Shown here in pieces: positions 10,445 through 22,868 of a DNA stretch of 64,000 bases. Under the pieces are notes generated by a model that was given only the letters and a program-made list of their open reading frames with translations, was not told the origin of the DNA and ran no database searches. A program made the position numbers and the translations under genes. The stretch spans positions 25,153,253-25,217,252 of the forward strand of contig CM075939.1 of NCBI GenBank assembly GCA_038030265.1, given 5' to 3'. The stretch comes from Corythucha ciliata. Taxonomy: Eukaryota; Arthropoda; Insecta; Hemiptera; Tingidae. Numbering within the stretch: position 1 is the first letter of the stretch; each line of letters opens with the position of its first letter.

Positions 10445-11122
10445 GTTTGACATTATTGTTACAAATCCCACGTTTTAAGGCAGTTCAGTGTTTTTCACAT
10501 ATTTTTTAAGTTTCTCTACGTAATAATTAGTGTCGGGAAGACCTGATTCGCAATCGACAGGGGCTACTTGAATTTTGAATCCGTCCGGCTTCAGATGAAC
10601 ATTATTTTCCTCACCTCTCTCTAGAATTCGACATAACCAAAATGTCTTTTCACTCCGGCGCAGCTCACGGTGAAAACACTTCGTGTAGTCAAATTGAATC
10701 GTTTATTTATGAGTTGATTATAATAAATTATGCTTTTGAAGTCATAACAGACGTGTTCGACACATTTACCCCCTCCAGAGACCACGGTCAAAAGCACACG
10801 AATGTCGGGTTTGGTTTCTTCCGGGATTAGTTGAAATTGATGACTTGCGGGCGACAAGCAAACTCGAGACACAGGGTACGGTGTACAGCTCTTGTGAAAC
10901 TGTGAGTATCACCATCACCCATGAAAACTTATTTTCTGGCCGTTGAGCTCACTACACTGTGTGTGTTTTTTTAAAGTTTTCGGTGGGATTCAGTATTCGG
11001 TGTACCAGAAACGACTGCCCTTTCTTCTTTGACATATTCGTACTCTATTCAGCCGCTACAGTTTTTCTGCGATGACTGCAATCTACAACGATCATCGTAG
11101 AACAATATCAACATGGTTTTTT
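10445..11122. other. Intergenic stretch, nothing recognised
   Basis: The overlapping short frames near 10620-10870 on both strands show no family resemblance. Confidence 0.35.
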
Positions 11123-12078
11123 AGTGCATTTCATTCTGAAAAATGCACTATTGGTCTCGTCGTGATGTGGCAAACATGGGTCATGTCATGTTTTTTTCAC
11201 GTTTCAGAACCTCTAGAACACGAATTCAGTGCTCTCCAGGATTCATATATATATATATATAATATCATGGCCGTTTTCTTGTTAGCACGATAACTCTCGA
11301 AGAAATTAGTTTAGCGGAACGCGCTTTGGCACAAAAATCAATAGTCATAAGACACCGGTCGGTATTGCATTTGGGCCAAATCGGTCAAGGTGGAGGGGGG
11401 AAAATCGGGCTTGAAGTCGTCAAAAAATCACTAAAAATCACCAGTTGATTCTAGAAGCATCATATTCGGTACGTATACTCCATGTTAGACTAGCCTTTGA
11501 TTCCAATTTTAATTTTTTGAAAAAGTCGAGGGGGAGGGGGCGATGTCCCCGGGGTGGAAGTAAGTGTGAGGCCTTATTAGCACGATAACTCTCGTAGAAA
11601 TTAATTTAGCGGAACGCGCTTTGGCACAAAAATCAGTAGTCATAAGGCCCCGGTCGGTATTGCATTTGGGCCAAATCGGTCAAGGTGGAGGGGGGAAAAT
11701 AGGGGTTGAAATGGTAAAAAAATCACAACAAATCACCAGTTGATTCCAGAAGCATTATATTCGGTATGATGATTCCATTTTGAAATAGCCTTTGATTCCC
11801 ATTAAGTTCAGCTTAAACAAACCCGGCAGCAAACAGTGCGAGGGAGGGTCAAACATAAACGAAACAAATCATGGTCTCAACATTACTACTTCTGGGACGG
11901 CTTGGGGTATCCGTATACAAAATGAAATGCACTCTTTCCGACCGCCAGCTGCCGGAGCGAAATTTTTTTAAAGCTGGCTTCTCCTTCTTTGTGAGCCTTT
12001 ACTTCGCCGGGCACCAAGTTCACGAGCCATTTTTCTAATCTCCGAAAAAATAAATAAATTTTCAGAATGAAATGCACT
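11123..12078 (+). mobile_element. Non-autonomous TIR element (AGTGCATTTCATTC ends), containing a tandem duplication
   Basis: The ends are AGTGCATTTCATTC at 11123 and its mirror GAATGAAATGCACT ending at 12078. Inside, a CACGTTTCAGAACC box is followed by a TATATA run and GTTAGCACGAT, the same order as in the composite repeats at 25271 and 62790. A unit of about 295 bp beginning TTAGCACGATAACTCTCG occurs twice in tandem (about 11283 and 11577). No open frame of note is present. Confidence 0.65.
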
Positions 12079-12429
12079 AAAAAGGCGAGGGACTATTCAC
12101 TTTAACCAACACAAAAAATATCTAAAAGAAACGGCAGAAGTTGGATACTAGACTCCTCCTTACTTCTTCTAAACATTGAAAGGCGATGAGGTGGGTTCTA
12201 ACCTTCTTATTTGTTTATAGTCTATAGTATTTATGTAGAATTCGTGTTTTTTGAAAGCCCAAACTGCCCAAACTATTGTTTTATTTAATTCAACCAGAAT
12301 TTCGGGCTTCGTACCTTCACCATGGTATTTTCAGGTGGCAATATTCTTGTATTGAAAGATATTTCGGACCAAGAAAACTTCCCATTTCCTTCGCAGCCCT
12401 CCTAGCCCCGGCGTTTCTTCTCATTTTAA

Positions 12430-12850
12430 TAATGAGGAAGTCTCACATTTTTCGAAAATATTTTTTTTCGATGAGGTATACCAGCCCTTCTATGTAAATA
12501 AAACAAATTAAACCCTTTGGACATTTTTTTCTTATTTAAAGTTGGCATATTTTCAATCCCGCCAAATCGAACATACGCTGCATTCTCTGCCCTTTTCATA
12601 CCTCTAAATGGCTAATTGATTTATCCTGTATTATTTTATTATTCAAGGGCTCAAGTAGAAACACAACAAACCGCTCCCCACTTTTTTCGGAAGGCGTTTC
12701 ATGTCGAAAACATGCTTAGCTGGCGTGTTTGAAAATACCTAAAACTTGGTTATTTTACAACTGATCCCGATTTATGTTCTATTTTAGCATAAATAATTAC
12801 CTTAGAAAATAGAGTTATAAATAAGTTCTGACCCATGAATCTTCCTAACT
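12430..12850 (+). repeat. Dispersed repeat family G, copy 1
   Basis: About 420 bases match 21865-22375 in the same order. Shared landmarks are 'ATAATGAGGAAGTYTCACAT', 'TTCAATCCCGCCAAA', 'ACACAACAAACCGCTC', 'GCTAGCTGGCGTGTTTGAAA' and the terminal 'AATAAGTTCTRACC'. Non-coding; superfamily unknown. Confidence 0.75.
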
Positions 12851-14110
12851 TCGATGTTTTTCGCGTCATCCTATTATAATGAACAAAATAATGCTGCGAT
12901 TTATTATTCAGTAGAATAAACTTTTTTGTAAAAGACAAACAAAATCGACACCCCACACCCCCTATGATCTCAAACCCTTTGAAAATCACTCTCAAAAATC
13001 GTGTTCTGTTCTACCCTCTTTATCCTCTTGACATTTTGAACATGACAACGCGCCACGCCAGATGACACGATACGAGACCATGCACTAACGTTTTATCTCA
13101 TCAAATGACAACAATATTTGTGAAATACTCTCTATACACAAATTTGATTTGTATACAAAATGTTCTCTCCTCTCCTGTTCCATGCGCCACAATTCACCAT
13201 GGGAAAGTGTTTTTTGAAGAAAAATGAGTCGAATTACCTTTGAAAAATCGAACCTCGCTTCCCCATCGTATTGAATTAAACTACGGAATTTTCACGCGAG
13301 AATGTGTGGGTTCGAAGAAAAAATAATAAGTTCTAAACAGCGAGCACAGCAAAGTAATAGAAGGAGCGTAAACAAAAAAAAATGGGCACACTTCCCTTTC
13401 TCCAGAAAGGCAGAATAATGGGGTGAGAAAACTATTGGAAACAATCATACAAGTCAAAGCATTGAAGTTTGGAAACGAATTTAAATAAAAAACTGCTGCA
13501 ATTGCTGAACGGTAAAACGGAATTGACAGCTGAAATTTTCATCTGCGGAAGATCAGCTTCAAATTAGTAAAAACAAATTTATAGGAAACCTCATCCAACA
13601 CTTGTTTTTCTCCCTAAACTAGGCACTAAGAGAGGGGGAAATGAGACATATCTTGCATCACATTTTCTATTAATCATGGAGGTAGGAACAAGTAGAGGGA
13701 GAGAAAGGCTTTTTTAATGTAGAAACATGTTAAGCCGGTTTTTCCGCCATACGCGCCATCTGTTATCATTCTTCTAGAGAGGACGGGAGGGGAATTTATC
13801 ACTTTTCCACTGATCAAGTATCGAATTGTCAATAGGGAGTTGTTGCATAACCGTTTGACGGTTAACGTTAACGGTTATGTGACGTCATGATAAGCGTAAA
13901 AATCAAACTTTGAGTTTTAGCGTTTATCACAAACGTCTAAAGGCCAGTAAGAGGAGGTGTTTTATTCATTTATTTTTCGCGCTACCTGCTTCGTAAGTTG
14001 CCCATTACGATATCATAATAACTCCAGTAAGTTGATTTTTCATATCCTGATACTTTATAGCTTCAGTTTTTGAAAACTGTACAATAAAGGTTTAAAACTG
14101 ACATGAAAAC
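12851..14110. other. Intergenic stretch, nothing recognised
   Basis: A+T-rich, with a small palindromic cluster GACGGTTAACGTTAACGG near 13857. No gene was recognised. Confidence 0.35.
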
Positions 14111-14114
14111 TCAT

Positions 14115-14500
14115 GACCTTGTGCAACCTTTGTTGAAATCAAAGTCATATGGAAAACCAAGTCATCAGACTCGAGGAAAAAAATGTTTTTTATTTTGGGT
14201 TGGGATTTTTGTTCCCGTTAAGAATAAAAAAGGAGAAAACCCGCCAAATACAAAAATTATTATATTTATTTTCGGTTTGAAGTTGTAGTGTAGCGTGATA
14301 TCTATCTTGATACCATATGTTTTTTTCAACACTTAACTTTGGTATAATTTTTGAATTTAGCGGGTGATCTACTTTCATAGTAGAGCAGCGCAACGTATCG
14401 GGAGCAAAAACCCCAACCCACGAACCGCTTCATTTTTTTAACATACAAATAATACAAAGTTTAATGACTTGGTTTTCCATATGACCTTGGTTGAAATGTT
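14115..14500. mobile_element. MITE-like inverted repeat
   Basis: AAGTCATATGGAAAACCAAG at about 14141 is mirrored by CTTGGTTTTCCATATGAC at about 14467. The arms bracket about 300 bases of non-coding sequence. Ends and any target duplication could not be fixed. Confidence 0.5.
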
Positions 14501-14687
14501 ATTTTCGCACGACTTGCACGGGAAGTGATGAGAACCGCACTGAAAACCTCCCTCGAAAGTATCTGTTTTCGTCAACCCGTGCGGAAAAAACATAGAGATA
14601 AAAATGAATGGAGAAAGCTTGGGCTTGAAATTTGTTGACCGTAGTTATGGTGGGAGGTGCACCTTGTTCCTAGTTCAGATAATCAAT

Positions 14688-15128
14688 GGGGAACTTGCAT
14701 GAATCTCAGATTGGGTAGAAAAGCATACCGGTGATATGACCCGTGAACTGAAGGATAACAACGGAAGTTGCAACCCGATTGGTGCGTTTTAAGGTTTTTA
14801 AAAAAGGTACAAAGTTCTTCAGAAGAGGATGGATGGTGCGAGGGGAAATGACGTAAATACTTACTTGTGAAGCATTTGAGGAAACTCTAAAATTGTTTGT
14901 TTACAAATAACATGAAAAATGTCCCCCCATTAAACTCGTCTAACCCCCTCTTCCCGGCATCATCCATTTCAATAAGTAAGTTTTTACGTAATCAAACCCC
15001 CACTCAAAATTTTTAAAAATTCCCTAAAAAAGCATCCTTGACTGATTTCAAAGTTTAATGTGAGCAATAGACTTGTGGAAGAGCCCTCTTTAAGCAACAC
15101 CAACTTTTGAAAAATGTGCAAGTTCCCC
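14688..15128 (+). mobile_element. 441-bp MITE (GGGGAACTTGCA ends), copy 1
   Basis: The termini are GGGGAACTTGCA and TGCAAGTTCCCC, flanked by AT on both sides. The flanks read ATAATCAAT before and ATTTGTTGTTTTTTAGC after. The related site near 42500 reads ATAATCAATTTGTTG without the element, which shows a clean insertion with an AT duplication. Copies 2 and 3 lie at 55085 and 61854. Confidence 0.88.
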
Positions 15129-15515
15129 ATTTGTTGTTTTTTAGCACATCACGGGTTTTCGCAACAAAAACATCTGTAACAAGGGAAGTAAGCGTCCTAG
15201 GTTAAATCCAACGACACTACTGAAAAGAGCACTCTTTTTTTTGTGTGAGTAAAGACATTTTGTCTAATGATAGCGAAAGATTCTTTGAGTAAACTGGGAA
15301 AATATCAGGATGTTTTTAAAAATGTCAGTTTTTGACAACTTTTCAAAGCTAGACTACATTAGCCATGGTGCTCCCAGCACCTGGCAAGTTCCTCTAAAAC
15401 TGTATGAAGTAACTCAGTTTAATACTTCATGCTTATTTTACTCCTGTCCTTTGCAATTTCTTGGTAAAAATCCACTGTTATACCAAAAAATGAGGCAATT
15501 AGGCTTCGGGGCGAA
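15129..15515 (+). repeat. Single arm of the foldback family
   Basis: This matches 42510-42895 in the same orientation and 48960-49345 in reverse (landmarks 'TTAGCACATCACGGGTTT', 'AGTAAACTGGGAAAATATCA', 'ATTAGCCATGGTGCTCCCAG'). Only one arm is present here. The short frames it contains are not conserved as protein. Confidence 0.75.
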
Positions 15516-15644
15516 ATTTGAAAAATGACGACTAGGTGGATAGGAGGGGGTCGAGGAATCATCAATGCAGCTTATGAACGTTCCTTTGGGGCTTCTTTGA
15601 GCTAAGGAACCGTTGGGAACAGTTTTGATTACAATCCCCTCTCT

Positions 15645-15906
15645 GGGGCCTTATTCCGAGCAGTCGGGAAATAATGCCGCAAGCGGGATCCAAGGACTCT
15701 GAATAAGAAATAACATTATCCCGCCATAGCAACCACACTTGCGGCATTTCTTTCGACGTTTCCGAATAGGGCCCCTGGGGCCGTATTCCGAAGCCGTGTG
15801 AAAATGCCGCAAAAAACGGTTGCTATGACGGGATAATGTTATTTCTTATTCGGCGTCCTTGGATCCCACTTGCGGGATTTTTTCCCGACCGTTCAGAATA
15901 AGCCCC
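15645..15906. mobile_element. Head-to-head pair of about 130-bp MITE units
   Basis: Two units, each bounded by GGGGCC-TTATTCCGA-like ends, face each other around a centre at about 15773. Both contain GGTTGCTATG...GGGATAATGTTATTTCTTAT or its mirror. The family also occurs at 7085-7172. Confidence 0.65.
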
Positions 15907-15949
15907 TTGCGGTCAGATTTAACTAATTTTAAGGATTCCTTGAGTTCAA

Positions 15950-16745
15950 AGAGGTGGGTAAAAAAGTAGTCTATGTACTTGATACTTAGTCACTGATACT
16001 TCAATGTACCTAGTAGTATCAACTGATACTGCCCGATTGAACCGAGTACTTTTATTTTAGTATCAAGTATCAATATCAACTAAGAGTTCTCCTCTCCCCA
16101 CGAGGCCACGACTGACTTTATTCCCAAGCGAAAAGCGGAGGTATTTCGCAGTTAATTGTTGTTTCTCTATCCACCGAATGATGGCACCAACAAACGGGTA
16201 CTTTTTAGCCAATGAGAGAGCATGAAGTTAGTTAACTGGGTACTTTCCAACCAATAGCAAAGCAAGATGAGTATCTGATACAATTGTACTCGCTTGTACT
16301 TGGTTTTGCTTCCTTTCAGTCACTGTCACTATAGTGCCTCGGCTCGGACTTCCTGTGACAATTTGAGTAGATAGCGGAGTGGGTACATATTAATCATTGT
16401 TGAGTTAAGGCGGAAAGAAATAACGGGCATATCAGGATTAAGACGTAACATTTCTCCTTTTAATCAACCCTTAGGCTTACTAATAAAAAAAATTGGATGT
16501 ACCTACACGTTTGCCATTCGTTCTTTTTCTTTCGAAAATGATTTTATAAATATTACCTACCTAATGAAGATATTTGATATCAACCCAAGATGTGAAACCG
16601 TTGTACTCAAAACTAAATAATCTAGAATTCTAGAGTACCTGCAGCAGTTGGATTTTATTTTCCTGACTTTTTGACTCCCCCCCCCCCATGTACCTGATAC
16701 TAAAAGTACCTGATATTTTAAAGTATCATTATCAAGTGATACCGA
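15950..16745. repeat. AGTATC/TACCTGATAC-rich repeat region
   Basis: Short alternating motifs (GATACTT, AGTATCA, TACCTGATACT) cluster at 15985-16090 and 16685-16745. They resemble the internal motif style of the TACCTAGGTAC element at 40906-41401, which suggests the two ends of a related non-autonomous element. No clean terminal repeat or target duplication was found. Confidence 0.3.
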
Positions 16746-18015
16746 AAAAAGCCCCCTCTTTCAAGGAATGTTCATCAGAACACGATCGTAAGAGAGTGAT
16801 TACGTCAATAGGAGGGGATCTGGAGAGAATAACGATGTTACACTACACTACGGTGTTATCACATGCGATATTAGTACTCCGTCTAGAGTAGAGTACGTGG
16901 ACTATACTGATTATTTAGTCTCCCACGTAATAGGAAATATGGTGGAGATCCCCCCCCCCCAACATTCCAGTGGAGAGAAAGTCTTTGGCCACTTTCCAAG
17001 AAAAGCCGGTCTGTAAACAACCCTTCCACGTAAAGGGTATATAGGCGGGGAAGTGAACAATTTATTCCCTATTTAAACTCCTAGGTTTCCACTTTCTCGC
17101 CGCCCCTTATATATACCACAATTCTTTCGCCTCTTGAAAAAGAAATCTCGAGAAAAAAGAGTTTTCCCCTGAAGAAAAGACGAAGTACCTTATTCAATGG
17201 TAGAGATGGGGGAGGGAGAGTGGCACAGTCGGAGGGTTGAAAGTGGAGACGCGCGGATTGCGGATGTCGTGCTCTTGAGCTATAATTCATCCTGCGATAA
17301 AGCGTTTATCCCAAATTCATGTTCTGAGCATCTCAGCTCTATATGTATACATTTCCGTAGTTTGAATGAATATCGTCAGATACATCCACATGGTTGGGGT
17401 TAACCTTCGGGGTCACAAAAATTGTATCCCCCCCCCCCATCACTTTCTTAGGGGTGTGTGAGGAGGGCGAACTGTTGAAAACAGAAAATGTTTACCAGCT
17501 TCTTGTAAATTATAACGATCAAAAAGTTGTTAATGAGAAGGAAACTTTATTATGGGGAAACAGGGCGGGAGAAGAAAGTTTTAAACCAAAGAAAGCCTAA
17601 TACCGTGCGCGTATATTCGTGGAAGATTCACGAACAGTATATAGGATTTTATCCTTACAAACTACAAGTCCTGTTAAGGAGATTGTCAGACATACTCTTT
17701 TTAGAGAACATGTTCTCTTTTTCAAGCCGGCTCTTTTTGTCCTATCTCTTTTTCCACCCATGTTCTCTTTTGTCCTCCCGCCCTCTCTCCTTCTGGAAAA
17801 AATGTGGAAGAGATAATCAAAGTCGGGGTTGCACTCATCGTCGTACTTCTTTGTGCCTCTCGGACCAAACTATGGGTCTACTAAAAACAAGTTCTAAGGG
17901 GCCCAAAAGTCCTAAAATTTCCCAAAAACGTACGTTTTGAAATAATGTCGGTATTTATTCGTTTGTCAGATTTCTTGGCTTCCTTCCTGGGTATGGGCCC
18001 AGAAGCGAAATAAGC
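16746..18015. other. Intergenic stretch, nothing recognised
   Basis: Short frames at 17081-17940 show no domain. Poly(C) runs of 7-10 occur near 16952 and 17430. Confidence 0.35.
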
Positions 18016-18029
18016 ACCAAACGAAAGAA

Positions 18030-18910
18030 GTAAGATGGATGTCAAAGTTGTACATGGCAAGCTCCATGGTGCGAACTGACCGAGGTGGAAGAGGCAGATG
18101 GAATTTCTTCTGAAGTGTCATGAAGAATTCGAGATCGTGGTAGGATCTTCTTTATGCCCCGATGATGGTGAATCGGAAGTAAGGAAATGGAAGAAGGCCG
18201 ATTCTCTGGCTCAAGTCATTCTCGTTACAAATATGAACGGTACAAATGTCAACCTGAATGCCACGTGTAATTCTGCAAACGAGATTTGGAAGAAACTTTT
18301 GTCGGTCCATGATCAGAGTTCTACAACGGTTGGACAGGTTACTCGAATCGTTTTTCTCGGTAGAAAAGAAGGAAGATGAAAATATTGCGTCTTATATGTA
18401 TCTCCAATGGAAAGACTTTTCTCCGAAATCAATGACGAACTGAACAAACTTTCGAAGGTTCAGTTACCGGAATTACTTTTATTGAGCAGAGCAATGAACA
18501 CGCTACCAACAGAATACTTCGAATTCAAGAATGTGTAGGAGGATTCCTGTTGGTGAAAGGACTGTTAATCTTCTGTTGGAAAGGCCAACTTCCTGGTCAA
18601 CTTTTGAGTACAGACGGATCTGCGCTCGAATCCAAGAAGTCTCACAATCGACAGAAGAAAAGTAAATGTTTGAAATGCTTCATTTGTGATGAAGAGGATC
18701 ATTTTGCAGCAAAGTGTCCTAAAAAGAAAGGAAACTCAAGTGTCAGCATGGACTTACTCTGTTTTTCGGTGCTTGGAAATTCGAACAATGAAAAGTGGAT
18801 AGCGGACAGTGGGACAGTGGAGCGCCGCACCACATGGAAGAGACGGACGACTGACTTCCTGTTCAGTAAATCGAACTGCTCATCAGGAGAAAGTCATGAC
18901 TTCACACTGC
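18030..18910 (+). pseudogene. Decayed Ty1/Copia gag-protease fragment
   Basis: The order of motifs follows the N-terminal part of a Copia polyprotein. First is the gag core with W-KRQMEFLLK near 18090, a KADSLAQVILV stretch at 18207 and NEIWKKLLSVHDQSS near 18280. After a frameshift come LLESFF and NTLPTEYFEF. Next is a CCHC zinc knuckle CFICDEEDHFAAKC near 18680, and then the aspartic protease start KWIADSG near 18796. A TGA stop near 18078, where a Trp would fit, and at least three frame changes show that it is dead. No integrase, reverse transcriptase or LTRs are seen nearby. Gag would package element RNA and the protease would process the polyprotein in a live relative. Confidence 0.78.
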
Positions 18911-19039
18911 AGGGCCGTTTCGGAAAGGGTAAGGGTCCCCCCCCCTCCTGACAAAGAGGGACTTGAAAGTTGTCTTTGTTAGAAACCAGCTACTGGCTAA
19001 TTGGCATTAAAGTTGAACATTCTGCCCTTAATAAGACAA

Positions 19040-20045
19040 AACTATCTTGAAATTTTTCCCGAAAAACGATTGAAAAATGACCATTTGTCGCTAAGTCGCT
19101 TCACGTAACGTCTGAAATCGAGAAAAACGCTACATCTCGTCTAGAAATTGAGTGAAATCGCCAATTCACGCCTTGAATTTAGAAAAGCCGTCATTGACAG
19201 TTTAATACTTAAAATGGAGAAAACGTTAAATCGTGCTTTCTGGAAGCAACTTCGTGGCTAACTTAGCTAATTCATGCCGAAAAATTGAATACAATCGCTA
19301 AGACGAGGCTGAAATTGTGAAAAGCGCTAATGTGCTCTAATTTGGTTGTCTCATCTCGCGGCGAAAATTAAGAAATAACGCTTAAAGTTTAAAAAATCAT
19401 TAATTCGCAGCCAAAACTGTGAAAATTGCTTATTCGCGGATAAAATTGAGAAAAAGCGCTAGTCACAACTAATTGAGGAAAAACTTTCCAAGTTTACCTG
19501 GTGATTCGCAGGTAATTATTGTCATGAGATTGAATTGAGGAACCATTAATTAGCACATTTTCTCAATTTTAGCGACGAGTTAGGGTTTGTTGTTTTTTGA
19601 GCGTGCGGATGAGTGCCTTTTCTCTATTTTAACCGAGAGAACATAGGAGTTTTATCTTTGCCGCAATTATTGCATCGTTTTTACTTCTAGTCATGAATTG
19701 ACGCGTTTACTCATTTACAGCCACCGCAAATTTGCATTTCCTGGATTTTTGCAGCGAATCGGCGTTTTTGTCAAGCTATGCTGAGAAAATTATCGCATTT
19801 TCTTTTTTAGTACTTAGCCACGAATTAGCACTTTTCCCTGGTTTATGTGGTGAATTCGATTTTTTACTCTTTTCTAGTCATGAATCGCTTTTCTCATCTC
19901 TAGTCAAGTCATTAAAGGTCATCTAGAAACATCGAATGGGCGTTTCCTCGGTTTGTGGCATGAACTAGCCTTTTTCTCAATTTTGGACGCGAACTTGCCC
20001 CGTGAACAGTGCGTTTAGCCGCTTTTCTTAATTTTAGCCATAAAG
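19040..20045. repeat. Family A satellite array, two arms in opposite orientation
   Basis: From about 19040 to 19520 the units read GAGAAAAACGCTAATTCGCGGCTAAAATT-like on the plus strand. From about 19553 to 20045 they read in reverse (TTCTCAATTTTAGCCGCGAA). The unit is about 28-30 bp with strong decay between units. The short frames here are by-products of the repeat. Confidence 0.8.
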
Positions 20046-20084
20046 CTAGGCACACACATGCGCTACTTGCCAAGTTCCTAGCTG

Positions 20085-20275
20085 CTACTCGCCGAACTCC
20101 TAGTAGTGTGTATGGATACTCGGTACTTGCCGAGTAGCGAATTTGCGTACTTGTTTATGCTCGGCTTCTTTTAGCGGGGACATTATACGCGTTACTCGCC
20201 GAGCTCCTAGTAGTGTGTATGGATACTCGCTACTCGCCAAGTAACGAATATTCGTACTCGGGGATGCTCCATTTT
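20085..20275 (+). repeat. Two tandem copies of about 109 bp
   Basis: TACTCGCCGARCTCCTAGTA then GTGTGTATGGATACTCG occurs at about 20086 and 20195, forming a direct duplication inside the left end of the 4.4-kb block. Confidence 0.65.
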
Positions 20276-20769
20276 GTTTTCGATGTCGTGCAAGTACCGA
20301 GCCAAGTAATAGTTTTCTTTCCGTATCCCTTCTACACATCGCGAGTTTCCTGTCGTATTTATTTATGGTTATGCGAGATTATCGATGGATAAAAATATAG
20401 TAATTTCGTAATTATTTTTATCCTTCTGCATTATCGAAATAGAACAATGGACCAAATCAAAAGGGTTGTGTTGGACTGAGGAGATCGGTGTGGCGTTTCC
20501 GCTTTAATCTACGATTATGGCGACTCGGAGGAAGTGTGGAGGGAATTGTAAAAGCCAGTGTGTTTGGGAGACTTTGTAGACGATTGTGGGAACGAGTGTA
20601 TGAGGTTTGCAAAATGTCTTTCACTGTTGGTATTTTGTTGTTTTTTTTGGATCGGTTTTTTAAAATCCCCCCCTCCTTTAGATTTGCTTTTCGAACCTGC
20701 AAGTTATCAAAAAACTTGCGGATCAAATAAGCTTTCTAATGCCCCAGTAATCGGCCAATGTTTTAAATT

Positions 20770-21335
20770 AATTGTCAGTAACGCCCTAAAACATAGCTTG
20801 GATCACCGAAAATCGTGATGTTCAGAGGAAAATTGTACCCTGAAAGCAAAGTATGAAAATTGCACTGAGGTTACGATCCAGTATCCATTTCGAACTCAGA
20901 ACCTCAGGCAGGAAGAGCTATTTGGTACTAGTCTCACCAGCCCGGACAGAAGTCCGGCAGCACGCAGCTGATGACACCAGGACCAAGTAGGTAGCTTTGG
21001 TAGCTGATGGTCTGAACTGTCGAAATGGAAACTGGACCGCACCCTCGGCTCAAATTTTATGATTCACCCGTGGCTCTAACCCCAACGTCATTCATCTTCA
21101 TCCCTGGAAGCCGACGTTTAAAGTAAGACTGTATGAGGCTAGACTATCCTATTTTCGATTCGATTTTCATTATCCCTGCTTCGTACCGGTCGAAAAATAG
21201 AATCAATCTTGCCGCCTAGCAATTTTATCATAAATCCTAAATTTAAAAGTTTGCTTCCGGGGCACATTTGCCTTAAAAAAAAAAACGATTTTCGGTGATC
21301 CGAGCTATGTTCTAGGGCGTTATTGACAACTAGTC
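20770..21335. repeat. Inverted repeat pair
   Basis: AATTGTCAGTAACGCCCTAA (about 20770) through ATCACCGAAAATCG is mirrored at 21287-21334 (CGATTTTCGGTGATCCGAGC ... GGGCGTTATTGACAACT). The intervening sequence has no recognised gene. Confidence 0.6.
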
Positions 21336-22868
21336 CTAGTGCAACCATTTGCATGCTTTTCTTATCTAGCGCACAAAATCGAGAATAATTTCCTAATAGT
21401 GGGAAAAATTGTCTGCGTCCATTTGGACGTGATGAAACCGGTGGCAGACAGCATCAAAGATGAAATTGTGGGGAGAAGTATCACAAATTCCAGTCAGACG
21501 GCAAATACGTTTTATTCACGAGATAACGCATTGCAAAATATTGGGAAATGAATGTTGCGTTTCAGCTAACTGGTCCTGCGGCTGCGAGCCAAAGGAAAAG
21601 CCGGAAATGCCGAAAGATGTTGGGAGCAGGACCAACCAAACAATCACGAAAAACTGCACCGAAGGTGCGGTCCAGTCTCCGTTTTGACCTCACAGACCTT
21701 TTTCTTTTATTCTGAAGTTCCGCTTATCGGTGTCAGGGTATATGGGGCCTATTGGAAGAAGAGGGACGGAAAATTCCAGTATCGAATCCGTTTTATTTAG
21801 GCGATGCATTTTGAATGACCCCATCGGCTGCACTCTGATTTACGGCGCATGGAAAACGCGTATTATGAATGAGGAAGTTTCACATTTTCCCAAAATATTT
21901 TTTTTTTCGATGAAGCATATCAATCCTTCTACGTAAATAAATAAATAAAAATTAAGCCCTTCAGAAATAATTTTTATTTCTTAACGAACTTTGGCATATT
22001 TGAAATCCCGCCAAAACAAACATTTTCCGCAACGTAATATCCCTTGTATTCTCTGTCCTTTTCATGCCTCTAAATAGCTCATCTGTTTATCCTCCATTAT
22101 TTTACTATTGGAGAGCTCTAGTAGAAAATAAGGCAAAGAAACACAACAAACCGCTCTCCGACAGCTACATCATAGGTGAATTTTTTTCGGAAGGCGCATA
22201 TGACACAAACATGCTAGCTGGCGTGTTTGAAATGACTTAAAACTTCAAAAATCGCGTTTATTAACTGTTGGATTATTTTACGAACGGATCACGATTTATG
22301 CTCTATTTTAGCATAAATAAACCTTAAAAAATAGATTTATGAATAAGTTCTAACCATGAAACTTCCTCATTATCATAATTCGTGGTGAAAGTAACCATAA
22401 TTTCACGCACGCTGCAGGCTAAAATATTTTTTTGGGTGTGTTCTTACTTCTTACCTAAAGTGACACTGTTTTTATACGATAGCATGAAAACCGTTCATCA
22501 TGAATTTTTATTATATATTTTTTTATAGATTTCTCACTCTATTTTCCCCCAGAAAAAAGCACCCTGGAACCGAAAACTGATACTTCAAATAGAGGAGTTT
22601 AAGCTTTTCCGACTTTGCCATTGGCTCGACGCCACAGAACCCGATAGCACTAAATGTAATATTCATTCCCTATGTTTTTTTCAATGCGTTATCTCGTGAA
22701 TAAAACGTCTTTGCCGTCTGACCGGAATTTTTGCTACTTCTCCCCAAAAGTGTAACTTTGATGCCGCCTGTTTCGTCACGTCCAAATTGAGGCAGAACAT
22801 TTTCCCCACTATTAGGGAATTATTCTCAGTTTTATGCGCAGGGCAAGAAAAGTATGCAAATGGTTGCA
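21336..22868. repeat. Inverted repeat arms enclosing a family G copy
   Basis: Left arm 21336-21540 and right arm 22683-22868 are mirror images (shared landmarks TGCAACCATTTGCATGC, CTAATAGTGGGAAAA, GGACGTGA, TCACGAGATAACGCATTG). The small frames in the arms have different stops and show no domain. Confidence 0.7.
21865..22375 (+). repeat. Dispersed repeat family G, copy 2
   Basis: About 510 bases co-linear with 12430-12850, slightly longer because of small insertions. It lies in the loop of the inverted pair 21336-22868. Confidence 0.75.

Noticed and set aside
19040..20045. CRISPR-like array
   Set aside because: The units are adjacent, decayed and without unique equal-length spacers, and the DNA is eukaryotic. 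It is a satellite.
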